From Helicobacteraceae bacterium CG2_30_36_10 (GTDB taxonomy: Bacteria > Campylobacterota > Campylobacteria > Campylobacterales > Sulfurimonadaceae), in contig MNYP01000022.1 in assembly GCA_001873135.1 (NCBI GenBank), positions 1-46,502 on the forward strand: a DNA stretch of 46,502 nt. Reading direction: 5' to 3'. Under the pieces are notes generated by a model, which was given only the letters and a program-made list of their open reading frames with translations, made no database searches and was not told where the DNA came from. Numbering within the stretch: the first letter of the stretch is position 1; each line of letters starts with the position of its first letter. Shown here piece by piece: positions 1-9,258 of the stretch. The translations under genes and the position numbers were made by a program.

Positions 1-118
1 GTTTGTGGATGGGAATTATAGGGAGTGTATGCTTAGATGATTCTTAATTGTTAGGTAAATATTTAAAAGATTTTTAAATTGTTTTGTTGTAAGATGAATA
101 GATTGCTTTTAATATCAG

Positions 119-778
119 TTAATCTAATATATGTGCATATCCAGTTTCCGGCTCTATAGCTATAGTAACATTACCTTCACTATTTATCAAGCTAATTCGA
201 CATTGGTTCTCCAAAATTCTATTATTAACATAAGGCTGAGAGTAACTAGACATCTTACCAATTAAAGGTCTTCCGAGATTATCAAAACTTAATCTTTCAC
301 TAGAAGATGACTGGCAATCACTATTGAACTCAACATCTGTAATATTATACTTAGTGCCAATATTTAATTCCTTAGTTCCTTTAAAGTCAGGATGATTATA
401 ATCCAAACTATTCGGCCCTCCCGAGAATCCTCCACTTAACATTAACTCAATATTAGATGGGTTTATTGCAGGTTCATCAGTTCCTGGATTTCCAGAATAA
501 GATGGGCTATCAGAAAAAATTGTATACGCTTCCTTGTTGTTTGTATATGCGTCAGAATTAAACACTATAGTCCATCTTGATTTATACCATTTAGGATTAT
601 TCATATCAAACTTATCATCAACCATTGCCAAATGTTGAGTGTACCTAATGTGAGATACAAGTTGAATAGCAGCTTCTCTCAACGGATTTGTTCTTGTGTT
701 TGGGATAATTATAGCGGCTAGAATGCCCACAACTACAATGACGAAGACTAATTCTAATAATGTAAATGCTTTATTCAT
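119..778 (-). CDS. Type IV pilin-like pseudopilin (prepilin-type N-terminal methylation protein)
   Basis: The 219-residue product begins MNKAFTLLELVFVIVVVGIL, a class III prepilin signal. A short basic leader is followed by cleavage before Phe4, with Glu at position 5 of the mature protein and a hydrophobic helix of about 22 residues. The usual Gly before the cleavage site is Ala here. The rest is a soluble globular domain with two cysteines in its second half that could form a disulfide. Such proteins are processed by a prepilin peptidase and built into type II secretion or competence pseudopili at the inner membrane. The start is supported by GGGAG a few bases upstream. No secretion or competence genes lie next to it, so which system it serves cannot be told from the window. 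Confidence 0.8.
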   Translation of the reverse strand: MNKAFTLLELVFVIVVVGILAAIIIPNTRTNPLREAAIQLVSHIRYTQHLAMVDDKFDMNNPKWYKSRWTIVFNSDAYTNNKEAYTIFSDSPSYSGNPGTDEPAINPSNIELMLSGGFSGGPNSLDYNHPDFKGTKELNIGTKYNITDVEFNSDCQSSSSERLSFDNLGRPLIGKMSSYSQPYVNNRILENQCRISLINSEGNVTIAIEPETGYAHILD

Positions 779-858
779 AAGAACTCCCTATTAATTAATA
801 ATATTAAGTATATCTGAAAAAATGTCTTGTTTGAATTCTAAGGAAGAATGTTGAGAGA

Positions 859-884
859 TTTCAAGGAGATTTAATTCCTTGAAA
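859..884. terminator. Hairpin downstream of aclA
   Basis: TTTCAAGGA and TCCTTGAAA form a perfect 9-bp stem around an 8-nt loop, just past the aclA stop. The T-rich stretch lies on the aclA-proximal side of the stem and not after it, so this is a plausible but atypical intrinsic terminator or 3'-end stabilising hairpin. Confidence 0.55.
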
Positions 885-896
885 ATAAAAAAATTA

Positions 897-2699
897 TTAG
901 ATCTTCTCTGCTACTTGTACATCGTAAAGAATATCTGACATTGGGTGTCTATACATTGGCATTGCGAGACGTTTTTCATCAAGAACATGACCGATGAAAC
1001 CAATAGTTCTTCCTAGAATAAAGAATGAGTTAAGCGTACCAGAAGAGATGAATTCATTAATTTCTGCCTCCTCATAACCTAATGCTCTCCACATATCAAC
1101 CATTAATATACCAATAGTACCATCAACATTAAGAATTAGATTCTCTTTTTTAGATGTAGTTAACTGCTCAACGGTCAACGCATAATCAAGTAGTGGTGTT
1201 GCTGGGAAATATTCCTTAGCAAACTTTTTAAGACCTTCAACTCTTAAGTCTGGATTTTTAAGAGATTTAATACGGTGACCAATACCCGGAATTGGAATAG
1301 CTAATTTTTTCATATGATTTAAAAATTCAGCAGCAGTCAGTTTGTTATCATCTGCATATTTAAAATGCTCTGCCGCACCATCAATTGCACCTCCAAATCT
1401 TGAACCAATTGTTAAAAGACCTGTTACGAGTGATTCAACAACACTTTTTCCTGCACGAGCTGTTACTTTTGCATTATGTGCACCCGAAACCGCTGGACCA
1501 TGATCTGCAACAGTTTTGATTACAGTTTCAATGAACTCCGTGGCCCATTTTGGATACTGTTTTTTGAACCACAACAAAGAAACAACATCACCGATACCTT
1601 TGCCGGTGTCTGGAGTAGCTAAAGAAGAAATTGGGAAACCTGCATATGTAGCTTCGTCTCCTCTGTCATCAGAAATCGTACAAATAAACTCTTTAGATTT
1701 TCTAACGCTAGGGCATACCTTCATTTCTGGCTCTGGAATTTCAGGAAGTTTCAAATCAGTAAATACTTTTTTAATCATATTTGGTAAATCATTGAATGAT
1801 GCAGGCACATGAATACCAGCTTCTGCCATTGCTCTGTTTTTATACTCAGCAGTTTCCATCTGATTATTTGCAGAAGCACCTGCATGACCAAACTGAACAC
1901 CTGAATCATAGTATTTAGCAATTGTACCAATACACCAAGCAATAACTGGTTTCGTAATTTTTCCTAATTTTATAGCTTCGATTACTTTATACTCTTCAGT
2001 ACCGCCGACTTCACCCAAAAGAATCATATACTTTACTTCTGGATTTTCTTGCATTCTTAACATGTTATCAATAAAAACCGAGCCTACAAAACGGTCTCCT
2101 CCAATAGCAACACCCTCCGCAATACCATCAGCATTTATGGAAATGATGTTTGCAAGTTCATTAAATAAGCCACCTGAACGTGTTACGAGTCCACATGAAC
2201 CTGCCCGATGAAGTTTTGATTGAACAATATTTTCAATTGTTCCGCCAATATTTGCAATTTTAAATGCACCTGGAGCGATAGCACCAACTGTTGCCGGCCC
2301 GATAACAATAACATTTTTTTCACGAGCATAGGCATTCATATGACGAGCTAGTCTCTCAGGAATGCCCTCAGCTGTAATCATCATAGATGAGAAACCACCA
2401 ATGTTAAGAGCTTCCATTGTTACATCATATGCTGTTCTAAATGATGCAAAGTTTAAAAGTACATCAGCTTGAGGCTGGTGCACCTTTGCTGCAGCTGTAC
2501 TTTTATAAAGTGGAATCATTATTTCATCCGGACCATAGAAAAATTTCTCAAATTTACTTCCACTTGTAGGAGCAACAATAGCCGCCACCGATGGAGTTTT
2601 TCTCTGAATCGTATAGTCATAATCCAACATTCTTTGAATTGCAGTTGTATTGTTATTCCAAAAAATTGCTTGTGTATCTCTAGTGTATAATTTTGCCAT
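897..2699 (-). CDS. aclA: ATP-citrate lyase, large (alpha) subunit
   Basis: The enzyme cleaves citrate with ATP and CoA to acetyl-CoA and oxaloacetate, the step that closes the reductive TCA cycle for CO2 fixation. The 600-residue chain has a succinyl-CoA synthetase alpha-like part (about 1-330) with the phosphohistidine motif GHAGA at 271-275 (His272). It is followed by a citrate synthase-like citryl-CoA lyase part (about 340-600) with SGAHNAK near 405 and GHR at 474-476. Length and domain order match bacterial AclA. It lies 9 nt after aclB, with AAGGGG before the ATG, so the two are translated from one message. It implies an autotroph using the reverse TCA cycle; the other cycle enzymes are not in the window. 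Confidence 0.97.
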   Translation of the reverse strand: MAKLYTRDTQAIFWNNNTTAIQRMLDYDYTIQRKTPSVAAIVAPTSGSKFEKFFYGPDEIMIPLYKSTAAAKVHQPQADVLLNFASFRTAYDVTMEALNIGGFSSMMITAEGIPERLARHMNAYAREKNVIVIGPATVGAIAPGAFKIANIGGTIENIVQSKLHRAGSCGLVTRSGGLFNELANIISINADGIAEGVAIGGDRFVGSVFIDNMLRMQENPEVKYMILLGEVGGTEEYKVIEAIKLGKITKPVIAWCIGTIAKYYDSGVQFGHAGASANNQMETAEYKNRAMAEAGIHVPASFNDLPNMIKKVFTDLKLPEIPEPEMKVCPSVRKSKEFICTISDDRGDEATYAGFPISSLATPDTGKGIGDVVSLLWFKKQYPKWATEFIETVIKTVADHGPAVSGAHNAKVTARAGKSVVESLVTGLLTIGSRFGGAIDGAAEHFKYADDNKLTAAEFLNHMKKLAIPIPGIGHRIKSLKNPDLRVEGLKKFAKEYFPATPLLDYALTVEQLTTSKKENLILNVDGTIGILMVDMWRALGYEEAEINEFISSGTLNSFFILGRTIGFIGHVLDEKRLAMPMYRHPMSDILYDVQVAEKI

Positions 2700-2708
2700 T
2701 TTTTCCCC

Positions 2709-4046
2709 TTACTTCGCTAGTGCCATACGCACGATGTCTGTTACGTGAGTTTGCGGACCATAAATTTCTATATAAAGACCTAATCTATCTGCCGCTTCTT
2801 TAATATCTTTAAGACCTTTTTCATAATTTGGTCCACCGCGTCTAACATAAATTCTGATGCCAACTTCTTTCATTTTCTCTGCATACTCTTCAAAAGCTTG
2901 AATAATACCGGTAAATGTTTTTGCAACATCAGTGAAGTTAGCGATAGCACCCCCGATAATTAAAACTTTATCTCTGCCTTGAGCATCTTTTTCTCTAGTC
3001 ATTAAATCTAATAATGTCTCAGCATAGAACTTTGTTTCACTAGTAGTCGGGCCGCCAGAGTACTCACCGTAATTTGCTAAATCATCGATTCCAGCTAAAT
3101 CAGCAATAGTGTCAGCATAAACAACTGAAGCGCCACCACCGGCAACCATTGTCCAGATTCTAGCTTCTGGCTTAAGGATTGTAAGCTTAAGTGAAGCTCC
3201 TGATTTACTGTCAGCATCCTCAATTGCTAAAACCTCTGGAGATTTTTCTTCCATACCAAATGAAGTTGGATATTCTACATCGCCCCAGTCATCTACCATC
3301 ATAAATCCAGCAGTATCATCTAGTTTTGCAACCATATCAAGTAATTCAATTTTGTTACCTTGCATAACAAATGGATTAATTTCTAAATATGCGAAGTTTA
3401 ATTCTCTGTATGCTCTAAAGAAACCAATAGCAAATTCAGCGAATTTTGCTTTATCTGCATCAGCTACGTCAGAAGGAATATTTGCTCTAATTTTTTCAGC
3501 AATCTCTTCTTCAGTATCAGTAATAGGAAAAGCTACTTCCGTTACTTTTTCATCCCATCCCTCTTCAACTTCCATTCCACCCTCAGCAGACATGTATAGC
3601 ATATCATTGTCACCAACACATGTAGCAGAAATATAATATTCTTCTTCTTGCAAGTGTGGAGTAAACGGTTCAACTACGAAATGAGTCAACATGCCTGTTT
3701 TAGCTTCGCCAGTAGGCTTGTCACCATCAAATGAAAAATAAACAGATTGTAGTGTAGATGATTTTTCATCAATCCATGACACAGCTTTGGCTAAAGAAAC
3801 ATCACCAGGTTTAGTATCTCTAAAAAGTACTAAATTATTTTTGCCACGCTTACCAAATAACATATCCGGCTTTGCAACTAAGGTCTTTTCTTTTAGCCAA
3901 GCTCTAGTTTTTGCAGCTTCAGCTAACTCTGAGCCATTTTGAACCATTACCGTTTCGTATGCATAAGTAAAATCTGGAAAGTACTTATTCCAATGTTTTG
4001 CTAAAATAGACTTAGCATCATATTCTCGTATCGATTTTTGAGCCAT
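2709..4046 (-). CDS. aclB: ATP-citrate lyase, small (beta) subunit
   Basis: This 445-residue protein is the ATP-grasp/succinyl-CoA synthetase beta-like partner of AclA. It binds ATP and citrate and phosphorylates the AclA histidine. Visible features are the N-terminal segment with ILAKHW and KPDMLFGKRGKNN, the YAYLEINPFV-like region (FAYLEINPFVMQ near residue 217) and a glycine-rich stretch VAGGGASVVYADTI near 300. It is first in the aclBA operon, with GGGAG five bases before the ATG. The leader between it and the downstream-lying glycosyltransferase is very AT-rich, and no clear -35/-10 pair could be chosen. Confidence 0.97.
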   Translation of the reverse strand: MAQKSIREYDAKSILAKHWNKYFPDFTYAYETVMVQNGSELAEAAKTRAWLKEKTLVAKPDMLFGKRGKNNLVLFRDTKPGDVSLAKAVSWIDEKSSTLQSVYFSFDGDKPTGEAKTGMLTHFVVEPFTPHLQEEEYYISATCVGDNDMLYMSAEGGMEVEEGWDEKVTEVAFPITDTEEEIAEKIRANIPSDVADADKAKFAEFAIGFFRAYRELNFAYLEINPFVMQGNKIELLDMVAKLDDTAGFMMVDDWGDVEYPTSFGMEEKSPEVLAIEDADSKSGASLKLTILKPEARIWTMVAGGGASVVYADTIADLAGIDDLANYGEYSGGPTTSETKFYAETLLDLMTREKDAQGRDKVLIIGGAIANFTDVAKTFTGIIQAFEEYAEKMKEVGIRIYVRRGGPNYEKGLKDIKEAADRLGLYIEIYGPQTHVTDIVRMALAK

Positions 4047-4132
4047 AGAAACTCCCTTTTTGATATTTATAAGCTAGTTTAACATATCATGTTTAATTTA
4101 TATCATCACTTTATATTTAGAATTAAATAGAT

Positions 4133-5326
4133 TTATTGAGTGTTTATTTTTGTAACATATGCATTATAGATTGGTACATTTTTGTAACTTATTGTTACAT
4201 TTGAATTTTCGATATTTTTAATGCTATTTTCTATTAATATATTATTTTCACACTCTGATATAGCATAAAATTTTAATCTTTTTTGCATTTCGCCTTTAGA
4301 ATTGACACAATATATTTTACGTTTTCTGAGTTGTGTCGCTAACTCTTTTGCTATGTGCATTTTGTAGGCGAAATGTGTTTTAGGGTTATCTAGTAGTAAA
4401 TATAACTCTTTGTTACATATCACTACAAAACTGTTGATGAATAAAAAAACTAAAGAAATAATAAAAATAAGCTTATATTTTGTTCTAAACATTTTTAATC
4501 TGACTCTATAAGATGAATAAAATGTTTGTGCACCCAGAGGAAGAGCTAGTATTAAATATGGTGCAAAATTTTCTATATGTATTCTCTGTCTAAATGACAA
4601 TACAAGAGAAACAATTAACGTTAAAGAAGATATAAACCATACTATATCAATTTGATTTGTTAAATACCTCTTATATAATACGTAAGATAAATATATAAAA
4701 ATAATAGGTGTAAAAATCGCAGCATTCATCCCGATAGAATCTAAAAAATGACCTTTCGGTAAACCCTCAGTATTTATACCGTACAGATACATTGAGATAG
4801 AGAATAAAACTATATTAAAGAGAAAAAAGTATTTTTGTTTTGTGTATAAAGCAAAAACAGTTAAAGAGAAGAAGAGATACATAAACCCGCCATCAAGCAG
4901 AGTGAGTAAAGCTAGCCACATATAGTGGTATTTTTTAGAGTAATTTTCATATATATAAACAAACAGTAGTAGTCCAAATATTACTAAGCCTGCTCCGTCT
5001 ACCAATAGAGCAGAGCTAATTACTCCAGGCAGCAAAACAAAAACAAGTATAAGCCAGAGTCTGTTTTCTTCACGTTGTATATATTTTTTGGATACTATAT
5101 AAAGCAGTATTGCACTTGATATATGAAGAGTAATCATTGGAACTCTAAGTGCGAAGTCATTTGTTCCAAAAATACTAAGTGAAGCTTTTACAACAAGTTG
5201 TAAAAATGAGAACTCTCCATAAAGCAAAGTTGCTTCATCATACGATATAGAGAGTTCAGAGGTTTGCAGAAAAAGAACGAATGCATCTACTCCAAGTATT
5301 AAGAATAAGATGATTCGATATTTCAT
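4133..5326 (-). CDS. GT39/ArnT-like integral membrane glycosyltransferase
   Basis: The 397-residue protein has about ten hydrophobic segments and begins with one membrane helix followed by SYDEATLLYG. The Asp30-Glu31 pair in the first periplasmic loop is the position of the catalytic acidic motif in the dolichyl-phosphate-mannose protein mannosyltransferase/ArnT superfamily. These enzymes move a sugar from a polyprenyl-phosphate donor to a protein or lipid on the outer face of the inner membrane. The start overlaps the stop of the upstream amidotransferase gene by 4 nt (ATGA), indicating translational coupling. The acceptor and donor cannot be deduced. The C-terminal 60 residues are not hydrophobic. 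Confidence 0.65.
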   Translation of the reverse strand: MKYRIILFLILGVDAFVLFLQTSELSISYDEATLLYGEFSFLQLVVKASLSIFGTNDFALRVPMITLHISSAILLYIVSKKYIQREENRLWLILVFVLLPGVISSALLVDGAGLVIFGLLLFVYIYENYSKKYHYMWLALLTLLDGGFMYLFFSLTVFALYTKQKYFFLFNIVLFSISMYLYGINTEGLPKGHFLDSIGMNAAIFTPIIFIYLSYVLYKRYLTNQIDIVWFISSLTLIVSLVLSFRQRIHIENFAPYLILALPLGAQTFYSSYRVRLKMFRTKYKLIFIISLVFLFINSFVVICNKELYLLLDNPKTHFAYKMHIAKELATQLRKRKIYCVNSKGEMQKRLKFYAISECENNILIENSIKNIENSNVTISYKNVPIYNAYVTKINTQ

Positions 5327-5892
5327 AGTTTTAAAAAATTTCCGATTATCTCATGTCCATATTCACTCATGATAGATTCTGGGTGAAATTGTACACCATA
5401 GATATCTTTACCTTTGATTTTAAGAGCCATTATCTCATTATCATCTTCACTAAAAGCTGTAGCCTCTATTGTCTCAGGCAATGTATCTTTGTGTACAATC
5501 AAGGAGTGATACCTTGTAGCTGTGAATTCCTCAGGTAAATCTTTAAATATTGCACACTCTCCAACTCTCTTCATTTTTGATGTTTTTCCATGCATCATAT
5601 TTTTAGCTCTTACAACATCTCCGCCAAATACCTGTGCAATACTTTGATGTCCTAAACATATTCCTAATATTGGCAATTTATCTTTAAAATATTCTATTAG
5701 CTCTAATGTAATTCCAGCTTCGTTAGGCGTTGCCGGACCAGGAGAAATAATAATTTTTTCAGGCTTAAGAGCTTCAATCTCTTTAACACTCATCTCGTCG
5801 TTCCTAATTATCTTTAAATCCGCACCTAATTCTCTACAGTACTGAACAATATTGTAAGTAAAGCTATCATAATTGTCGATCATTAGTATCAT
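5323..5892 (-). CDS. pabA: Aminodeoxychorismate/anthranilate synthase glutamine amidotransferase subunit
   Basis: A class I glutamine amidotransferase of 189 residues, the normal length for PabA/TrpG. The nucleophile elbow GICLGH holds Cys79, and the catalytic His170 and Glu172 are in VQFHPES. It releases ammonia from glutamine for a chorismate-using partner, either PabB (folate) or TrpE (tryptophan). Sequence alone does not separate the two. The absence of trp genes nearby slightly favours PabA or a shared subunit. The stop overlaps the start of the downstream membrane glycosyltransferase, an unrelated function. Confidence 0.88.
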   Translation of the reverse strand: MILMIDNYDSFTYNIVQYCRELGADLKIIRNDEMSVKEIEALKPEKIIISPGPATPNEAGITLELIEYFKDKLPILGICLGHQSIAQVFGGDVVRAKNMMHGKTSKMKRVGECAIFKDLPEEFTATRYHSLIVHKDTLPETIEATAFSEDDNEIMALKIKGKDIYGVQFHPESIMSEYGHEIIGNFLKL

Positions 5893-5978
5893 TATTCTAT
5901 TCCGCCTTCAACCCATTCATGAATTTTTATGATTATATCAAATGTAAACGATATTTTTGATTTTATATAAAGTCAAAG

Positions 5979-6045
5979 TAGAGCCTCTTGCAATCTCTTT
6001 ACGATATTTAGGGGGATTTGTGATTGAGATTTGCAAGAGGCTCTA
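5979..6045. repeat. Long inverted repeat, miniature-transposon-like
   Basis: TAGAGCCTCTTGCAATCTC (5979-5997) is repeated in inverse orientation at 6026-6045 with a single extra T, giving a 19-bp arm around a 28-nt centre. The element lies in the 185-bp gap between pabA and the ABC permease and has TA at each outer edge. The arm resembles terminal repeats of IS5-type elements by general pattern (GAGCCTCTTGCAA), recognised by eye only. It could equally be a strong terminator for the permease transcript. Confidence 0.6.
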
Positions 6046-6077
6046 TAGCTTCATTATCTTAAACCAAAAGTCTCAAT

Positions 6078-6881
6078 TTAAATTTGAATCTGTTTTTTAT
6101 TAGTGAGTTGTTGAAGATAGTTTGAAATATTTATAAGGGAAAATGTCACTAGAAAAATCATCAAGCCCGGGAAAAAACTTACCCACCAGGCAATTTCGAC
6201 AACATCTTTTCCTCCACTTAAAATTGTTCCCCAACTCATTTGTGGAGCAACTATGCCAAGCCCTAAAAAGCTGAGCCCTGATTCTGCAAGTATCGCACCG
6301 CCGACTCCAAAAGTGAAGCTTACAAAGTATATAGGAGCAAGTATTGGGGCGTAGTATTTAAAAAGGATTTTTATTTTACTGATATTTGCGATGTTCAAAA
6401 TTTTAATGAATGGTTTTGAAGTTATACTAAAACTCTCTGAACGAATAAGTCTTGCTGTTGTCATCCATCCTGTAATGGAAATAATGACTATTAATACCCA
6501 TGCAGATGCGTTTACATAACTCACAAGTGCTAAAAGTAAGAAGAATGTTGGAAAGGTTAAAAAAAGATCTACGAGGATAATAAACCCTTTATCAACTCTC
6601 CCTCTAAAATATCCAGCCATTGAACCCAGTAGCAGTCCAATAACAGAAGCTATAAAAGCACTTCCGACTCCAATAATAAGAGAAATCTTTCCACCCTCAA
6701 TCAGCCGAGCCAAAATATCTCGTCCAAGTCTGTCAGTACCTAAAAAATGCTCATACGACGGAGGAAGCAAAATTGAGTAACTAGACAAATTATAGGCATC
6801 TATACTGTAAAAAAAAGAACCAAAAAAAGAGAATATAAACACAAACAGAAGAACAAAGATACTAACAAGAGGTAATTTCAT
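6078..6881 (-). CDS. ABC transporter permease, OppC/DppC type
   Basis: This 267-residue inner-membrane protein has an N-terminal helix, then FLGTDRLGRDILARLIEGGK, which is the hallmark of the second permease of peptide/nickel/oligopeptide importers. About five further helices follow, and the EAA-type loop is around ILAESGLSFLGLG near residue 217. It would form the translocation channel together with an OppB-type permease, two ATPases and a binding protein, none of which is in the window. It lies only 24 nt behind flgK, probably on the same transcript, which is an unexpected pairing. Its weak ribosome site (AAAGAG) runs directly out of a copy of the repeated CACATGCC motif. Confidence 0.87.
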   Translation of the reverse strand: MKLPLVSIFVLLFVFIFSFFGSFFYSIDAYNLSSYSILLPPSYEHFLGTDRLGRDILARLIEGGKISLIIGVGSAFIASVIGLLLGSMAGYFRGRVDKGFIILVDLFLTFPTFFLLLALVSYVNASAWVLIVIISITGWMTTARLIRSESFSITSKPFIKILNIANISKIKILFKYYAPILAPIYFVSFTFGVGGAILAESGLSFLGLGIVAPQMSWGTILSGGKDVVEIAWWVSFFPGLMIFLVTFSLINISNYLQQLTNKKQIQI

Positions 6882-6893
6882 GCAAAACTCTTT

Positions 6894-6901
6894 GGCATGT
6901 G
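6894..6901 (-). repeat. CACATGCC motif, copy 1 (intergenic)
   Basis: The extended sequence on the minus strand is AATTTCCACATGCCAAA. It lies immediately after the flgK stop and overlaps the ribosome-binding region of the ABC permease. Confidence 0.85.
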
Positions 6902-6905
6902 GAAA

Positions 6906-8789
6906 TTACTGTTTAATTCCAAGAAGTGTTTGCATCATTTGGTCAATCGTTGTTATGACTTTTGCCACGGCACCATAAGAGGTTTGATATTTAATCAGAT
7001 TTGTCATCTCTTCGTCAATACTTACTTTTGAAACGGAAGCATATTCCATTTCGGTTGAGTTAAACTGAGTTGATACAGTTTCATTTCTTAAAATCGCTAC
7101 ATTTGTAGCAATACCGACTTCAGTGGCAATAATGTCAAACATACCATATGTGGTTGAATTATAAGATGTGCCCCCAACATTAAAATCATATTTTTCAAAC
7201 TGTTGCTGAATCATGCTTAAAGCAACTCTATTGTCTCCGGACGTGGCTGTATATCCTGCAAATATTAGGGTTGGATTAGATTTTAGTGTAGTGTTTAAAT
7301 CAATATTTTTAGCACTATTGCCATCAAAAAATCTATTTATCCCTAAAGCGCCGGCAAAATTAGTCCCCGATGAAAATGAAGTGCTTTTTAAATTGTCGGC
7401 TATTGCAAAAGTATAACCCATTGACTCTGACATTCCATCCATCGTAAGTTCTAGTGCATTGTCACCGCTGGCAAATTTAGCCCAGTTAAAATTTATAAAA
7501 TTATCAACATCATTATTGGCATTACCGTCGCCGTTATCATCTATTTGTGCACTAAGTTGAGCCTGAATTGAGTTAGAACCTAATACTCCGGTCATTGTTG
7601 TTTCAAAATCTATATTTATTGATCTTCGGGCTGCTTCATTGCCATCAATGTCATAAACTACTAAATCAAATGAGCCTTCCTTTACATTCAGAGATGAATT
7701 CATAATTGAACTTGTTGCACTAACATCTGTTAACGTGTTTGAAGTCATCCTCGTACTTGGAGTTTGTGCGTATAAATTATTTGTTGCTTCAATGAGACCT
7801 TTTGCAAAAGCATCAAGTTCGGTTACAACTTTTTGCAGAGTGCCATCAACAGGCATTCCGCTTGTTGTGTCTATAGTTGCACCTCTAAGATCTAAAATAG
7901 CACCAACTTTACCACCAGTTATAGTCTCTTCTAGTGGAATTAAAACACCGTCTTGTCTCTCGTATGAAATTTCATAAAAACCACTTGCATTGCCTTCATT
8001 AGTTAAATGAAGAGGATGGTATGTATTTCCATCAACAATATTAAAACCATTTACGCTTAAGGTATAACTTCCGGTTTTTATATTTGAATTACTACTGATT
8101 TGAATATTCGATTCTAGCTGTCCGGAGTTTACATCGCTTCCTATGAGTCGTGATAAACTTAGCTCAATTACATTTCTTTTATCTCTTAAATCATTGGCCG
8201 TAAATTCACCAACTGATTCAGCAGTATCTATAGCTACATTCAATACCGACAACTCTTTGGCTAGTTTATTAACTTCGTTTATATTTACACCCAGCTCATC
8301 GTTAATTTGTGATTGTAATGACAAAACTTGTGTTTGTGTTTGTGTAATGTGAGAAGAAAGGCTTTCTGTTTGTTTAGCAAGTGCCAATTTTACTGAATCG
8401 TTATCCGGATTATCAGAAAATGTTTGCCACATATTATAAAATTCTTGCAAATCTACTTTTATTCCGACATTATCTATTTCAGGAAAATATGTAGAGAGCG
8501 TTTCTAAAGTGTTTGTTTCAAAATCACTGTATTCTTTGGTTGAAGATATGCCGGTATATCTGTCAAAGACAAAGTTATCAAAGACTCTCTCTATCTCCAT
8601 AATATCTACGCCGTTACCGACCTGACCGGGATTCATAGTAATAGGAGTTGAGGCAGCAGTTATAACTCTTTGTCTGGAGTACCCTTCACTTTCCGCATTA
8701 GAAATATTGTGTGCCGTTGTGTCAATAGCGACCTGAGCCACATTAAGACCACTGTAACCAATGTTAAGTGCATTAAAAATAGATGCCAT
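6906..8789 (-). CDS. flgK: Flagellar hook-associated protein FlgK (HAP1)
   Basis: FlgK forms the first hook-filament junction ring. The 627-residue product starts with the conserved flagellar rod/hook N-terminal helix (ALNIGYSGLNVAQVAIDTTA, then HNISNAESEGYSR) and ends with the matching C-terminal helix (about 580-627, including DEEMTNLIKYQTSYGAVAKV). The variable central part is rich in Asn, Ser, Thr and Gly, as expected for an exported protein assembled outside the cell. It follows the FlgN-like chaperone gene by 14 nt. C-terminal FlgK helices are the usual binding site for FlgN, so the neighbour order fits the biology. Confidence 0.95.
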   Translation of the reverse strand: MASIFNALNIGYSGLNVAQVAIDTTAHNISNAESEGYSRQRVITAASTPITMNPGQVGNGVDIMEIERVFDNFVFDRYTGISSTKEYSDFETNTLETLSTYFPEIDNVGIKVDLQEFYNMWQTFSDNPDNDSVKLALAKQTESLSSHITQTQTQVLSLQSQINDELGVNINEVNKLAKELSVLNVAIDTAESVGEFTANDLRDKRNVIELSLSRLIGSDVNSGQLESNIQISSNSNIKTGSYTLSVNGFNIVDGNTYHPLHLTNEGNASGFYEISYERQDGVLIPLEETITGGKVGAILDLRGATIDTTSGMPVDGTLQKVVTELDAFAKGLIEATNNLYAQTPSTRMTSNTLTDVSATSSIMNSSLNVKEGSFDLVVYDIDGNEAARRSINIDFETTMTGVLGSNSIQAQLSAQIDDNGDGNANNDVDNFINFNWAKFASGDNALELTMDGMSESMGYTFAIADNLKSTSFSSGTNFAGALGINRFFDGNSAKNIDLNTTLKSNPTLIFAGYTATSGDNRVALSMIQQQFEKYDFNVGGTSYNSTTYGMFDIIATEVGIATNVAILRNETVSTQFNSTEMEYASVSKVSIDEEMTNLIKYQTSYGAVAKVITTIDQMMQTLLGIKQ

Positions 8790-8803
8790 ACCGAACTCCT
8801 TTC

Positions 8804-9232
8804 CTATACTCTTATCTGCAAGATAGAAGAATCTTTAGATGCTACTTTTTTATAACCATGCATTTCAGTAGGAACTATTTTTTCTAAAAACGTATTATAT
8901 AAATTACTGACAACTAAAACTAGTTTTGCATAGCGCTTGTTAACTTCTCTTAAATTAGATAGTTCAGATTTCAGTTCATCCAAGGCAACATGTTGTTCTT
9001 CGTTTAATAATTGAGGTAAATCTTTATCCGGGTTTACAGTCATCAAAGATGAAATTTCGTGGTCTATCATAGCTTTTTTTTGCTCGAAACTTTTAATAGT
9101 CTCTTCTTTTAGCGATAATCTTTCAAACTGTGAATCATGCTTAGCTTCTTTTATATCTTGCATGTCCAGCTCAGTTATTTTGACTAAATCTCTTAAATTT
9201 TTTAAAGCACCTTGCAAATGATGAGACAACAT
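8804..9232 (-). CDS. flgN: FlgN-like flagellar export chaperone
   Basis: A 142-residue, charged, almost entirely helical protein with heptad-like segments (about 20-60 and 75-115) and no membrane segment. It was assigned by its position between flgM and flgK and by its size and coiled-coil character, which match FlgN, the cytoplasmic chaperone of FlgK and FlgL. Sequence similarity to FlgN is weak, as is usual for these chaperones. It begins 26 nt after the flgM stop and ends 14 nt before flgK. Confidence 0.7.
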   Translation of the reverse strand: MLSHHLQGALKNLRDLVKITELDMQDIKEAKHDSQFERLSLKEETIKSFEQKKAMIDHEISSLMTVNPDKDLPQLLNEEQHVALDELKSELSNLREVNKRYAKLVLVVSNLYNTFLEKIVPTEMHGYKKVASKDSSILQIRV

Positions 9233-9258
9233 TTTAAACCCTTATTTTTTATATAAGC

